7,917 nucleotides of DNA from Lachnospiraceae bacterium (GCA_003488445.1 DNLO01000171.1:1-7917); one strand, 5' to 3'; shown: positions 1 through 7,608, numbered from the stretch's first letter. The notes: generated by a model from the letters alone, not told the origin. Translations and numbers: made by a program.

Positions 1-9
1 GGCATAATG

Positions 10-25
10 GTTAGTTATCGCTAAC
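10..25. repeat. Small inverted repeat (operator-like palindrome)
   Basis: The arms GTTAG (10-14) and CTAAC (21-25) are perfect reverse complements around a 6-base centre. An alternative nested pairing (GTTA/TAAC) is also possible. The palindrome lies directly downstream of the predicted minus-strand -10 box, about where transcription would start, which is a usual place for a repressor operator. No T-run follows on either strand, so a terminator is unlikely. The stem is short and could be chance in AT-rich DNA. Confidence 0.3.
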
Positions 26-31
26 TCAAAT

Positions 32-60
32 ATAGTAACACACGTTTAAGATATAATCAA
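32..60 (-). promoter_or_regulatory. Candidate SigA-type promoter for a gene beyond the left edge
   Basis: Read on the minus strand, TTGATT (60-55) is a -35 candidate and TACTAT (37-32) a -10 candidate. They are separated by exactly 17 bases, and TGT immediately precedes the -10, giving an extended -10 (TGn). Each hexamer matches 4 of 6 consensus positions. The region is clearly more AT-rich than the genes. Transcription would start near position 25 and leave the window leftward. No ribosome binding site or convincing start codon is visible before the edge, so the gene it serves is not seen. Confidence 0.45.
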
Positions 61-87
61 TACGTCCGGATATATTTTTCAGTCTGC

Positions 88-117
88 AAAACAAAATATG
101 CTTATGTAAATGCACAT
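88..117 (-). terminator. Weak candidate intrinsic terminator of the operon
   Basis: On the minus strand, 13 bases after the stop of the 7TM/HD-GYP gene, ATGTGC (117-112) can pair with GCATAT (101-96), with one G-T pair, around a 10-base loop. The T-rich run TTTTGTTTT (96-88) follows at once. Position and tail fit a factor-independent terminator, but the stem is only six pairs and AT-rich, so it would be weak. No better hairpin was found between the stop codon and the left edge. Confidence 0.3.
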
Positions 118-129
118 GAAATCACATCA

Positions 130-2505
130 TCACGACAGGTAGTCGATCCTTATATCGGTAAGTGCCACCTGATCTCCCGTCAGTACCACATATACTTTGG
201 GTACCGTCTTGGTTATGACAGTCGTATTCTCGATGGCAAGTCCGAGATTCTCCGTCCTCAGCCTGACCCTGTTGCCCCTCTTTTCTATGGACACCTCACA
301 GTCCAGTCCCTTTTTGTTGATCGCCCTCCATTCATCCCATCCCGGGAATTCGTCTTTCTTTTTCATGACAAAGCGGTTGTCCGCTATCTCATGCGGCTTG
401 TCGTCATTCTCACCGTCGAGCTTTATCATGGTGTATTCGATATAGTTCTCTCCGCCCACACTGCCGTCTTCCGAGCTGTAGAGTACGATATAAGGGCAGT
501 TCCAGACCAGACTGGCTCCGGGCATGCTCTGGGTATGGAAGGAGATCTTCATGCTGTTTTTGATCTCTATCGCGTCTGTATAGACAGCTCTCGGGTAATC
601 TACCTGGATATTTCTGACATCCGCCTCGAAGTGGTCTATATAGCTGACATGATCCACGATCCTTGCTATATCATCTTCACCTACACTCTCACCGGTCTTC
701 TCCGCCAGGATGTCGTCCAGTCTGCAGTTCTCACCCGTAAGTCCTATGTATGCGGCCTGAGTCGCACTGGGCAGCGCCACCGTCGCTTCCTTGGAATACC
801 CCGCCGACCGCATGACGATCTTCAGATGATCCTCATATCTTGCGGCGAGTATCTCATAATGACCGCTCTTCAGCCCTGCGCCGTCTCCCTCGTCTGCGAT
901 CCTTTTCTCCTCTATCTTCCTTGCCTCAGTAGTAACGCTGTATTTGTCAAACCACACCTCTCCGTACTCGAGATAATGATAGCTGTCTATCTCCTTTTCA
1001 CTCCCATGGGTCCTGCCGTCGTAGGAGTCGAAGAGCACTATGGAAGGTCCGCTGAAGTGCTTGGCCTTGTCCAGGGTCTCGCACACAAACGATATCCTCT
1101 GCATATCCCCTGTGACCGGTATGCCGACGGATACCTTCTCCCTGTACTCCCTGCATTCAATGGTCCTCTCCAGCTTCGCAGAGCTGTCTGCATCTGCCTC
1201 TCCGCTTTCGGAGTCGATGATCTTCACCATGATGTTCGCGAATACCGGATCGAACTCCTCACCGGCTCCCTTGACGAAGGCCTCCCTGGCGACGAAGCGC
1301 GGACGGGCATCGCGGTATCTCTTCTTCGTTGTCATCGTGACATAGGCGTCAGCCACTCCGATGATCCTCGCGATCTCCGGTATCGCCTCTCCTTTCAGTC
1401 CGTCGGGATAGCCTGTCCCGTTGTATCTTTCGTGGCTGTAGTGCGCTCCCTGCCCGAGATAGGGGTACTCCGTGATACTCGAGAGTATCTCCTCTCCTAT
1501 CAGCGGCTTCTGCCTCATCGAAGCATAGTCGTTCATATCAGGATCCGCATCATTTTTTATCACACTGTCCGGGATCCCTATGAGACCCACATCATGCAGC
1601 AGAGCCGCATAGTATACCTTTTCGCACTCTTCGGGGCTCTTGCCTGCCATGGCAGCGATCCTCCTCGCGTATTCCGCCACCCGTACCGAGCTGCCCTTCG
1701 CATACTCGTCCTTCTTCTCTACGGCAGACACGAAAGCTCTGGCAGTCTGCTCGAAGAGCCTCTGCATCCTGGCCTGCTCACCCTGAAAACTCTGTATCTC
1801 TATCTCGTGCGCATGCACCACCGCATCGTTTAGGTCGAGATACATGAAGATATACAGGAAGATGGAAACAACCACCATGGCCATGTTCACGATGGATAGT
1901 CCGTAGAAGAATATCTGCAGGATGCCGCAACTGATGGGTATGAAGATGTACAGCACCAGCGAGATGTAGATCAGTCTCCTGATCTCCTTTTTGTATTGTA
2001 TTACGACCGTATACTGCATCAGAGGGCACAGTACCGGTATGATGTAGGATATCAGGAATCCCGGTGCCCTGTGATACCGGTTTGCTTCATCGAAGTAGTA
2101 ATACAGTCCCGAGAAGGCCGCGATCACTGCCATCAGCATCCCCACTGCCGACAGGGCACCCACGATATACAGTCTCCTCGGCAGGACCTCACACGCTTTG
2201 CTCTGGATCAGCAGGTCAGATAGATAGAGGTTGAATCCGAATACAATGGCTGATGTAAGAAAGAACACCATGAAATTGCTCAGTCTTACCATGATATAGC
2301 CCTTATGGCTGACATCCCCCGCATAGATATAGGCAAGTCTGTCGAACCACAGCAGCAGGAAGGCCGTGACCTCCAGCAGGATGAGGATCGCTTTTCTGCC
2401 CCTGGCGAGGAATCTGGTGTTCATCATGAGCAGTGCCAGTATTATGCAGCTGCCGCAGAGCAGCATCATGATATTCAGTTGATGCAGTCTCAGGTATTCG
2501 ACCAT
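130..2505 (-). CDS. Seven-transmembrane protein with degenerate HD-GYP domain and duplicated C-terminal beta-rich domain
   Basis: Seven hydrophobic segments are visible at about residues 12-28, 38-55, 77-97, 111-136, 148-170, 177-200 and 203-224. Positive charges (R31-K38, K103-R111, K172-R177) alternate so that the N-terminus is outside and the C-terminus inside. A helical linker (228-250) leads to an HD-GYP domain (about 245-430) with H304-D305, IGIPD, E359, GTGYP (363-367) and VAD (384-386). HD-GYP proteins normally hydrolyse cyclic di-GMP. Here several expected ligand positions are changed (S272, L308, K333, S357), so activity is doubtful. Residues 431-791 match no family I recognise. They form two copies of a beta-rich unit, each ending in an LTG..x..L.DI motif, perhaps a jelly-roll-like fold facing the cytoplasm. 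The ATG has GGGAG eight bases upstream. It is the last gene of the operon, 30 bases after the response regulator. It could be a signalling phosphodiesterase or a non-catalytic nucleotide sensor. Confidence 0.85.
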   Translation of the reverse strand: MVEYLRLHQLNIMMLLCGSCIILALLMMNTRFLARGRKAILILLEVTAFLLLWFDRLAYIYAGDVSHKGYIMVRLSNFMVFFLTSAIVFGFNLYLSDLLIQSKACEVLPRRLYIVGALSAVGMLMAVIAAFSGLYYYFDEANRYHRAPGFLISYIIPVLCPLMQYTVVIQYKKEIRRLIYISLVLYIFIPISCGILQIFFYGLSIVNMAMVVVSIFLYIFMYLDLNDAVVHAHEIEIQSFQGEQARMQRLFEQTARAFVSAVEKKDEYAKGSSVRVAEYARRIAAMAGKSPEECEKVYYAALLHDVGLIGIPDSVIKNDADPDMNDYASMRQKPLIGEEILSSITEYPYLGQGAHYSHERYNGTGYPDGLKGEAIPEIARIIGVADAYVTMTTKKRYRDARPRFVAREAFVKGAGEEFDPVFANIMVKIIDSESGEADADSSAKLERTIECREYREKVSVGIPVTGDMQRISFVCETLDKAKHFSGPSIVLFDSYDGRTHGSEKEIDSYHYLEYGEVWFDKYSVTTEARKIEEKRIADEGDGAGLKSGHYEILAARYEDHLKIVMRSAGYSKEATVALPSATQAAYIGLTGENCRLDDILAEKTGESVGEDDIARIVDHVSYIDHFEADVRNIQVDYPRAVYTDAIEIKNSMKISFHTQSMPGASLVWNCPYIVLYSSEDGSVGGENYIEYTMIKLDGENDDKPHEIADNRFVMKKKDEFPGWDEWRAINKKGLDCEVSIEKRGNRVRLRTENLGLAIENTTVITKTVPKVYVVLTGDQVALTDIRIDYLS
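148..1176 (-). repeat. Tandem protein-domain duplication in the C-terminus of the 7TM/HD-GYP protein
   Basis: Copy A covers about residues 444-600 (706-1176) and copy B about 628-786 (148-624). Matching landmarks in order are ISF (471 and 654), IVLFDSYDG and IVLYSSEDG (489 and 673), YLEY and YIEY (511 and 688), and AYIGLTGENCRLDDI and VYVVLTGDQVALTDI (585 and 771). The offset stays between 177 and 186 residues, so this is a collinear duplication and not scattered similarity. The copies have diverged strongly, so the duplication is old and is seen at protein level only. The strand-rich pattern and closing motif resemble concanavalin-like beta sandwiches, but this is an impression and not an assignment. 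Confidence 0.7.
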
Positions 2506-2513
2506 CTGTCTGT

Positions 2514-2518
2514 CTCCC
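2514..2518 (-). promoter_or_regulatory. Ribosome binding site of the 7TM/HD-GYP gene
   Basis: GGGAG on the minus strand lies eight bases before the ATG at 2505-2503. It supports that start, as does the hydrophobic first helix beginning about ten residues later. Confidence 0.6.
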
Positions 2519-2535
2519 GTCTGACCCTTCGAAGC

Positions 2536-3294
2536 CTATTTATGCAGTATGAAAAATTCTTCCAGCTTCTCAAGCAGTTCGTCTTTCTGTATCCCCTTCA
2601 GGAAGTATCCCTCGGGCTTCAGTGCCACCACCTTCATGACACTCTCCTTGTCACCCTTGCCGGTGAGGAAGATCACCGGTATAGAGCTGGTATCACTGTC
2701 ACTCCGCAGCATTTCCAGGATCTGGGGCCCGCTGGTCACAGGCATCTCATGATCCAGGAGGATCAGATCCACCTTGTTCTTCGCCAGCCATCTTATGGCC
2801 TGCATTCCGGAATTGGCCATGGTGACCTTATACGTTTCTTTAAGCCATTCTCTCACCAGGGTCAGATACTGGGGATCATCATCCACCACCAGGATTCTCT
2901 TTTTGAATTCACCGGACTCCTTTTTCTCCAGATATTCGGTGACGGTATTCACAAAAGCCGTATTATCCACCGGCCGGGGGAAGGTACGGTATACCAGGCC
3001 GGGAGATATCCTGTCCAGGACATCCCTTATTTCTGACTGCTCGCCTATGACAAGGATCTGAAGACCTTTCTCGTCCATTGTATCGGACAGATAATGCAGC
3101 ACCCCGTCATTCGGTCTTTCCCCTTCCTCCATGAAGAGAGCGACCAGTGACGCCGTATCTATATGCGAATTGATGGCATCTATCGTCCATGGCACAAAGT
3201 CGCAGCCAGCTCCTGCCTCCTGCACCTTCTTCAGCAGGACCCGTGAGATAAACGATTCCTTTTCACCTATGAATATCATTCTTCCATCAGACAT
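2536..3294 (-). CDS. Response regulator: pseudo-receiver plus canonical receiver, no output domain
   Basis: Residues 131-250 form a full receiver (REC) domain: acidic pair D138/D139, phospho-acceptor D181 in LLDHEMP, T211 in FLTGKGD and K233 in YFLKG. The usual proline after that lysine is glycine. Residues 1-122 have the alternating alpha/beta pattern of a second receiver. They lack the acidic pair (MIFIGEKE) and the acceptor aspartate (ALFMEEGERP), and have arginine in place of the conserved lysine (FPRPVD), so this half probably cannot be phosphorylated. There is no DNA-binding or enzyme domain. The gene follows the hybrid kinase by 25 bases and is the obvious target of the kinase's Hpt domain. 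It probably signals by docking to a partner, either another receiver protein or one of the HD-GYP neighbours. The ATG is preceded by a strong AGGAGGA. The family call is firm; the partner is inferred. Confidence 0.9.
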   Translation of the reverse strand: MSDGRMIFIGEKESFISRVLLKKVQEAGAGCDFVPWTIDAINSHIDTASLVALFMEEGERPNDGVLHYLSDTMDEKGLQILVIGEQSEIRDVLDRISPGLVYRTFPRPVDNTAFVNTVTEYLEKKESGEFKKRILVVDDDPQYLTLVREWLKETYKVTMANSGMQAIRWLAKNKVDLILLDHEMPVTSGPQILEMLRSDSDTSSIPVIFLTGKGDKESVMKVVALKPEGYFLKGIQKDELLEKLEEFFILHK

Positions 3295-3300
3295 CTGTAA

Positions 3301-3307
3301 TCCTCCT
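3301..3307 (-). promoter_or_regulatory. Strong ribosome binding site of the response regulator
   Basis: AGGAGGA on the minus strand sits six bases before the ATG at 3294-3292 and lies inside the 25-base gap after the kinase stop codon. It is the best Shine-Dalgarno match in the window. This suggests the regulator is translated more efficiently than the kinase before it, as is common for kinase-regulator pairs. Confidence 0.75.
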
Positions 3308-3319
3308 GTCCGGACCCCG

Positions 3320-6300
3320 TCAACGGCTTGCGATCAGCGCCTCCATACCGTCCCAGTCAAACACCTTCAGCATCTTGGCAAGTTCCTTCAGTCTGCTATC
3401 ATCCTCGTCGGGAAGAGCATATCCGCGCAGCTCCTCAAGGATCATCTCCACCGCATCATAATCCATCTGGGGTATCACATCCGCAAGTGCCCTGTAGGCT
3501 TTGTCCAGCTCATCCCCGGATATCATCTCTTTATCGCCGGCATCCCCTTCTTCGTGAAGACCTGCGAGCTTCTCTTTGAATGCCTCATAGTCCGACAGCA
3601 GCCTGCCCGTATGCTCGTCAATAAAAGCCCGGTCCTCTTTGTTGCCTGCATCCTCCAGGGCCTCGGCAAGCTTTGCAAGCTCCATCGCCCCTATGATCCT
3701 TGCCGAGCTCTTCAGCGAATGGACTTTAATTGTGTACAGTCGTATATTCCCGCTCTCATACGCTCCCCTGATGACTCCCGCATTCGCATCGAGAGTATCC
3801 AGGAACAATTCGAGTGAGAAGATATAGTTCGATATACCGCCGGAGTTTTTGATGCCCTCCGGTACCGATATCCCTTCAGTCTCATATATCCATTTCAGAT
3901 CATCGGGTATCTCTGTCAGCTCCTCTGCCGCATCCTCAGCTACGGGCTCTTCCATCATCTCCTTCGGCAGATGCTTCATGATGGTCTTCTCCAGAGTCAG
4001 GCTGTCGATAGGCTTGGAGAGATATCCGTTGAATCCACGCGACTTGTAGAACTCCTCTCCCGTGGTCGTATTGGCAGTGAGAGCATATACCGGAAGATCC
4101 GGATAGTCCTTTCTGATCTCAGCCAGAGTCTCCACCCCGTCCATGCCGGGCATCATGTGATCAAGCAATACTATATTAAAGCTGTTGTCCCTGATCTTAT
4201 CCAGGCACTCCTCACCGCTTGATGCAGTGGACACGAATACCTTGGTCCCCTTGAGCAGTCCCTTGATCACGCTCAGGTTCATGGGATTGTCATCCACTAC
4301 CAGCACATCGGCATCCGGTGCGATGAACTGAGGTACATAAGGTCCGCCGGCAGCTGTATCCTCATGCTCCATGAACACGCCTATCGGGGTCTTGTCTATT
4401 ATCTTCTGGGACAGAGTCAGTATGAACTCGGACCCCTTGCCGTACTCACTCTCACAGACGAGGGTCCCTCCCATGAGCTCCGCGAATCTCCTGGAGATAT
4501 CAAGGCCCAGTCCCGTCCCCTGTATGCCGCTGTTCTTCTGCTCATCCAGACGCTCGTATGCGGTGAAGAGCTTGTCCATATCCTCTTCTTTAACGCCTAT
4601 ACCCGTATCCTTCACGGAGAAAGCGATCCTGCACTCATCATCCTCTCTCTCGTCCATGGATACGTTCAGTGCAAAGCCGCCCTCACCGGTATACTTCACG
4701 GCATTGGTGAGAAGGTTCAGCACTATCTGCTTTATCTTGCCCTGGTCTCCGTAGAGGCGTCTGGGAAGCATCTCGTCCACCACCACATCAAAGATCAGCT
4801 CCTTTTCGGTGCTCTTTATCCGGATCATGGATACTATGGATCTGAGCATATCCTGAGTATCATATTCCTGCTCCACCAGATGCATCTTGCCTGACTCGAT
4901 CTTGGACATATCCAGCAGATCGTTGATAAGAGCCAGCAGTGACTCTGTGGCATTTCTGATATCGAAGGCATAGTTCATCATCGACATGAAATACGGCTTG
5001 GGCACCCCGGTCGCATCCTCTCTCATGGACATTTCATTCATACCCATGATGGTATTGATCGGTGTCCTTATCTCGTGCGACATATTGGCCAGGAATCTGG
5101 ACTTGGCCTCATTGGCTCTCTCAGCCTCCTCCTTGGCCCGCTTTATCTCAGCATACTGGCTCTTTATGATGGTGGTCGTCATCACCCTCCATACGATGAA
5201 GCCGGCCAGCAGAGCCACGCTCACGAACAGCATCAGCCTTACCAGAGGATGCTCCAGAGGTTGCGCCTTTTTCACCATCTGATACTCTTCGCTGAAAAGC
5301 TCGTTCCTTCCGTAGCCGTCAAGTATACGGATGTACAGCCTGTGATTGCCGTAGGCAAGTCCGGTGTATTCCAAAGGAGTGAGATCACTCCTTTCGGTCA
5401 TGATCCCTTCATCCTCTTTGTCGTCCATATACATCTGTACAAGAGGATTCAGAAGGGTATAGTCCAGCACAGCAGCCTTTATCCTGATCCTGCCCCCTGA
5501 TGAGGGAATGATGTATTTTCCCCCGGCATCCGGAAGTATCTCTTCATCTCCGCAGTATACAGATCCGATCCCTGCCTTGAGCGGGGTACGGTTATCCTCT
5601 ATGGTGTCGACGTTCACTCTGCATATGCCGTTCCTTCCGGCTATATAGAAGTTGCCTTCCTCATCCATGGCGCTGTATCCCTGAGCAGTGGGACTGCCCG
5701 TCAGCCCGTTATCTACCGTGTACAGCCTGTAGTCCGACACCTCGTCTCTTTGCACATCTTCCGCATACACTGAAAAGATGCCGTAGGACGAGGTGATCCA
5801 CATGTTATCCCTGTGGTCGAAGAACACATCGTAGTTATTGTTATACGGGAAGGACGTCACCGGCTTTATCACTCCGTCCTTCATGTACTCTATGGAGTTG
5901 GAGGTGACTATCCAGTACAGATCTCTCTCATCATCCTTTTTGATCCTCATGATCACATCGCTGGTGAGTCCCTCATCCCTGCCTATCCTCCGGACTGTCT
6001 TCTCGCTTATTTCATACAGTCCGTCTCCGTCTGTGCCCGCATACACGCTTCCGTCCTCCCCTTCCTCCAGGGAGAGGACCACGGTGTTGTTCATCCCGTC
6101 CTTCTGTCTTACGGTCCTTATCACCACTCCGTTGTTGATCACGGCGACACCTCCATTGGTGCCGGCATAGACAGTACCGTCATCCTTCACATATATGCAT
6201 CTGACCTCATTATCCGGCAGACCCATCTCATCGGTGATAGCTTCTATCTTTCCTCCTCTCGTATAATGGATCAGGCCCATATCGTTAGAATAGGTTCCGA

Positions 6301-7603
6301 TCCACAGATCATCGTTTATGCCTCTTTGTATGCAGCGTATCCTTGTATTTTCCAGGTAATCTGTCAGCTCATTGAATACGGGATTGCCATCCTTATCTAT
6401 CTTCCTGAGTCCGTTATCTGTACCGGCATACACTACATCTCCCTTCAGACAGATGCAGTTTACGACCTCATCCGGCAGTCCTGCCCTTTGCGTCACATCC
6501 ACGAAGCTGTTCGTAACGATCTTCATCACACCCTGCGTGGAGGATGCGAACCACAGATTGCCCTGATAGTCGGATGTCATCATCTCTATCCCGCTGTCCA
6601 GCGGTATATTCTCTATGAGCCGGAATGCATGGCTGTCATCCAGATATCCCGCCGCATTGACTGATGCCACCCATATCCTGCCGCAGTCATAGCTTATCCA
6701 CTTCACACTTTCCAGAGGCGATACCGGTATGTGCTCCAGAGTATTGGCATTATCACCGAAGCTGCCGTGATACACGACTCCGTCCTCGGTGCCCAGATAC
6801 ACTTTCCCGGGCTGTACCTTGTCAGCGGTCACAGCCGTGATCTTCTTCATGCCAAGCTCCACGCCTGTGCAGAACCTCCTGACTATCCTGTCTTCTACCA
6901 TGAATGCATAGCCGCTCCTGGTGTAGCCGTAGATCTTCCCGTCACAGCCGGTATCCAGTGTCAGTATCCTGTCCTCGTTGAGTCTCCTCTCGTCTATCAG
7001 GTGGACCTTCATAGCGGGATCCGCATAGCAGAGCCCCGCGGTAGTGCCTATATAGATATTGCCCCCGGCATCCTCACTGAAGCATCTGATCGATGATGCG
7101 GGAAGACCCTCTTTGTACGTCAGATGAGTACGGCTTTCTCCGTCTATGACCACGACACCGTTATCGTTGGTACCTATCCATATCCTTCCCCTGCTGTCCT
7201 CAAAAAGTGCCCTGCCGCTCGTGAGGCCCTCCGTTGTATCGAGTCTTGTGAAGGTATTGCCGTCATAGCGTATGATGCCGCTGTATCCGCCGATCCATAT
7301 GTAGCCGTCCGAGGAACACAGGATGTAGTTGGCATCCGATGTGGGCAGCCCGTTGGACGCATCATAAAGGAACGACGCATATCCCGCACCCTTGATCTTT
7401 CCTGCCACGGCATATCCCCCTCCGAAGGAGGACTGCACCTCATCAGAGGAGACACCAGCTGATCCGGTCCCGGAAGCACCGGTAGCAGTGACATCAGTCT
7501 CAGCGCCCTTTGCCTCAAAGGGAACAACGGTCACGCCGGTCACCCCGAGGATCACCGCCAGCAGAGCTGCTGCATATGTTTTTTTGAGGTTACGATGCTT
7601 CAT
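3320..7603 (-). CDS. Hybrid sensor histidine kinase with double beta-propeller sensor, receiver and Hpt domain
   Basis: Numbering is from the ATG at 7603 (1427 residues). Order of parts: signal peptide (about 1-33, KHRNLKK then a hydrophobic core and AKGA); Ser/Thr/Gly linker to about 70; fourteen reg_prop-type propeller blades (83-674, WIGT/YAGT and GL(P/T) motifs); Y_Y_Y-like domain (about 676-776); transmembrane helix (about 787-807); short coiled coil; HisKA with H843 in SHEIRTP; HATPase with N963/N967, DTGIG (999-1003) and GTGLGL (1029-1034); receiver with D1104/D1105, acceptor D1148, T1176 and K1197; Hpt with H1295 in HSLKSSARIIG; and a helical tail (about 1356-1427). All phosphorelay residues are present. 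The layout matches the hybrid two-component systems that sense glycans in Bacteroides, but without their AraC DNA-binding end. The signal would instead leave by the Hpt to the response regulator 25 bases downstream. The ligand is unknown; an extracellular carbohydrate is only a family-based guess. Confidence 0.95.
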   Translation of the reverse strand: MKHRNLKKTYAAALLAVILGVTGVTVVPFEAKGAETDVTATGASGTGSAGVSSDEVQSSFGGGYAVAGKIKGAGYASFLYDASNGLPTSDANYILCSSDGYIWIGGYSGIIRYDGNTFTRLDTTEGLTSGRALFEDSRGRIWIGTNDNGVVVIDGESRTHLTYKEGLPASSIRCFSEDAGGNIYIGTTAGLCYADPAMKVHLIDERRLNEDRILTLDTGCDGKIYGYTRSGYAFMVEDRIVRRFCTGVELGMKKITAVTADKVQPGKVYLGTEDGVVYHGSFGDNANTLEHIPVSPLESVKWISYDCGRIWVASVNAAGYLDDSHAFRLIENIPLDSGIEMMTSDYQGNLWFASSTQGVMKIVTNSFVDVTQRAGLPDEVVNCICLKGDVVYAGTDNGLRKIDKDGNPVFNELTDYLENTRIRCIQRGINDDLWIGTYSNDMGLIHYTRGGKIEAITDEMGLPDNEVRCIYVKDDGTVYAGTNGGVAVINNGVVIRTVRQKDGMNNTVVLSLEEGEDGSVYAGTDGDGLYEISEKTVRRIGRDEGLTSDVIMRIKKDDERDLYWIVTSNSIEYMKDGVIKPVTSFPYNNNYDVFFDHRDNMWITSSYGIFSVYAEDVQRDEVSDYRLYTVDNGLTGSPTAQGYSAMDEEGNFYIAGRNGICRVNVDTIEDNRTPLKAGIGSVYCGDEEILPDAGGKYIIPSSGGRIRIKAAVLDYTLLNPLVQMYMDDKEDEGIMTERSDLTPLEYTGLAYGNHRLYIRILDGYGRNELFSEEYQMVKKAQPLEHPLVRLMLFVSVALLAGFIVWRVMTTTIIKSQYAEIKRAKEEAERANEAKSRFLANMSHEIRTPINTIMGMNEMSMREDATGVPKPYFMSMMNYAFDIRNATESLLALINDLLDMSKIESGKMHLVEQEYDTQDMLRSIVSMIRIKSTEKELIFDVVVDEMLPRRLYGDQGKIKQIVLNLLTNAVKYTGEGGFALNVSMDEREDDECRIAFSVKDTGIGVKEEDMDKLFTAYERLDEQKNSGIQGTGLGLDISRRFAELMGGTLVCESEYGKGSEFILTLSQKIIDKTPIGVFMEHEDTAAGGPYVPQFIAPDADVLVVDDNPMNLSVIKGLLKGTKVFVSTASSGEECLDKIRDNSFNIVLLDHMMPGMDGVETLAEIRKDYPDLPVYALTANTTTGEEFYKSRGFNGYLSKPIDSLTLEKTIMKHLPKEMMEEPVAEDAAEELTEIPDDLKWIYETEGISVPEGIKNSGGISNYIFSLELFLDTLDANAGVIRGAYESGNIRLYTIKVHSLKSSARIIGAMELAKLAEALEDAGNKEDRAFIDEHTGRLLSDYEAFKEKLAGLHEEGDAGDKEMISGDELDKAYRALADVIPQMDYDAVEMILEELRGYALPDEDDSRLKELAKMLKVFDWDGMEALIASR
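5582..7357 (-). other. Extracellular sensor region: fourteen propeller blades (two seven-bladed propellers)
   Basis: Repeats of about 40-45 residues can be counted across residues 83-674 of the kinase. The typical unit runs GL(P/T), a short strand, a DG.IWIGT-like turn, then a GL or GV strand. Clear units include the turns YIWIGGYSG, RIWIGTNDNG, NIYIGTTAG, VYLGTEDG, NLWFASSTQG, VVYAGTDNG, DLWIGTYSND, TVYAGTNGG, SVYAGTDGDG, MWITSSYG and NFYIAGRNG. More divergent units (near IYGYTRSG, RIWVASVNAAG and LYWIVTSNS) fill the gaps, giving fourteen. That number fits two seven-bladed propellers, as known for HTCS-type sensors. The region should be extracytoplasmic, between the signal peptide and the single membrane helix. 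Confidence 0.8.
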
Positions 7604-7608
7604 GGACA

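Noticed and set aside
3..5. Minus-strand ATG at the extreme left edge as start of the next gene
   Set aside because: No Shine-Dalgarno sequence precedes it, it sits about 20 bases from the predicted transcription start, and only one codon would be visible.
66..79. TCCGGA-centred palindrome (ATATCCGGAC-like) as a terminator stem
   Set aside because: The perfect part is only the six-base self-complementary core with no loop, and the outer bases mismatch. It is probably chance.
391..1833. A 480-codon open frame on the plus strand opposite the 7TM/HD-GYP gene
   Set aside because: It lies entirely antisense to a gene with clear domain motifs, has no ribosome binding site I can see and its translation shows no recognisable domain. 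It is best explained by the codon composition of the real gene.
2305..3036. Plus-strand open frame of 243 codons spanning the junction of the 7TM/HD-GYP gene and the response regulator
   Set aside because: It is antisense to two well-supported genes, and its translation is rich in His, Gln and Leu with no domain pattern, typical of a shadow frame.
5813..6664. Plus-strand open frame of 283 codons opposite the propeller region
   Set aside because: It mirrors the repeated blade sequences on the other strand and has no independent coding signals.
5582..7357. The short repeated WIGT-type motifs as a DNA-level repeat array
   Set aside because: The repetition is at protein level with variable unit length and diverged bases, as expected for propeller blades and not for a satellite or CRISPR array.
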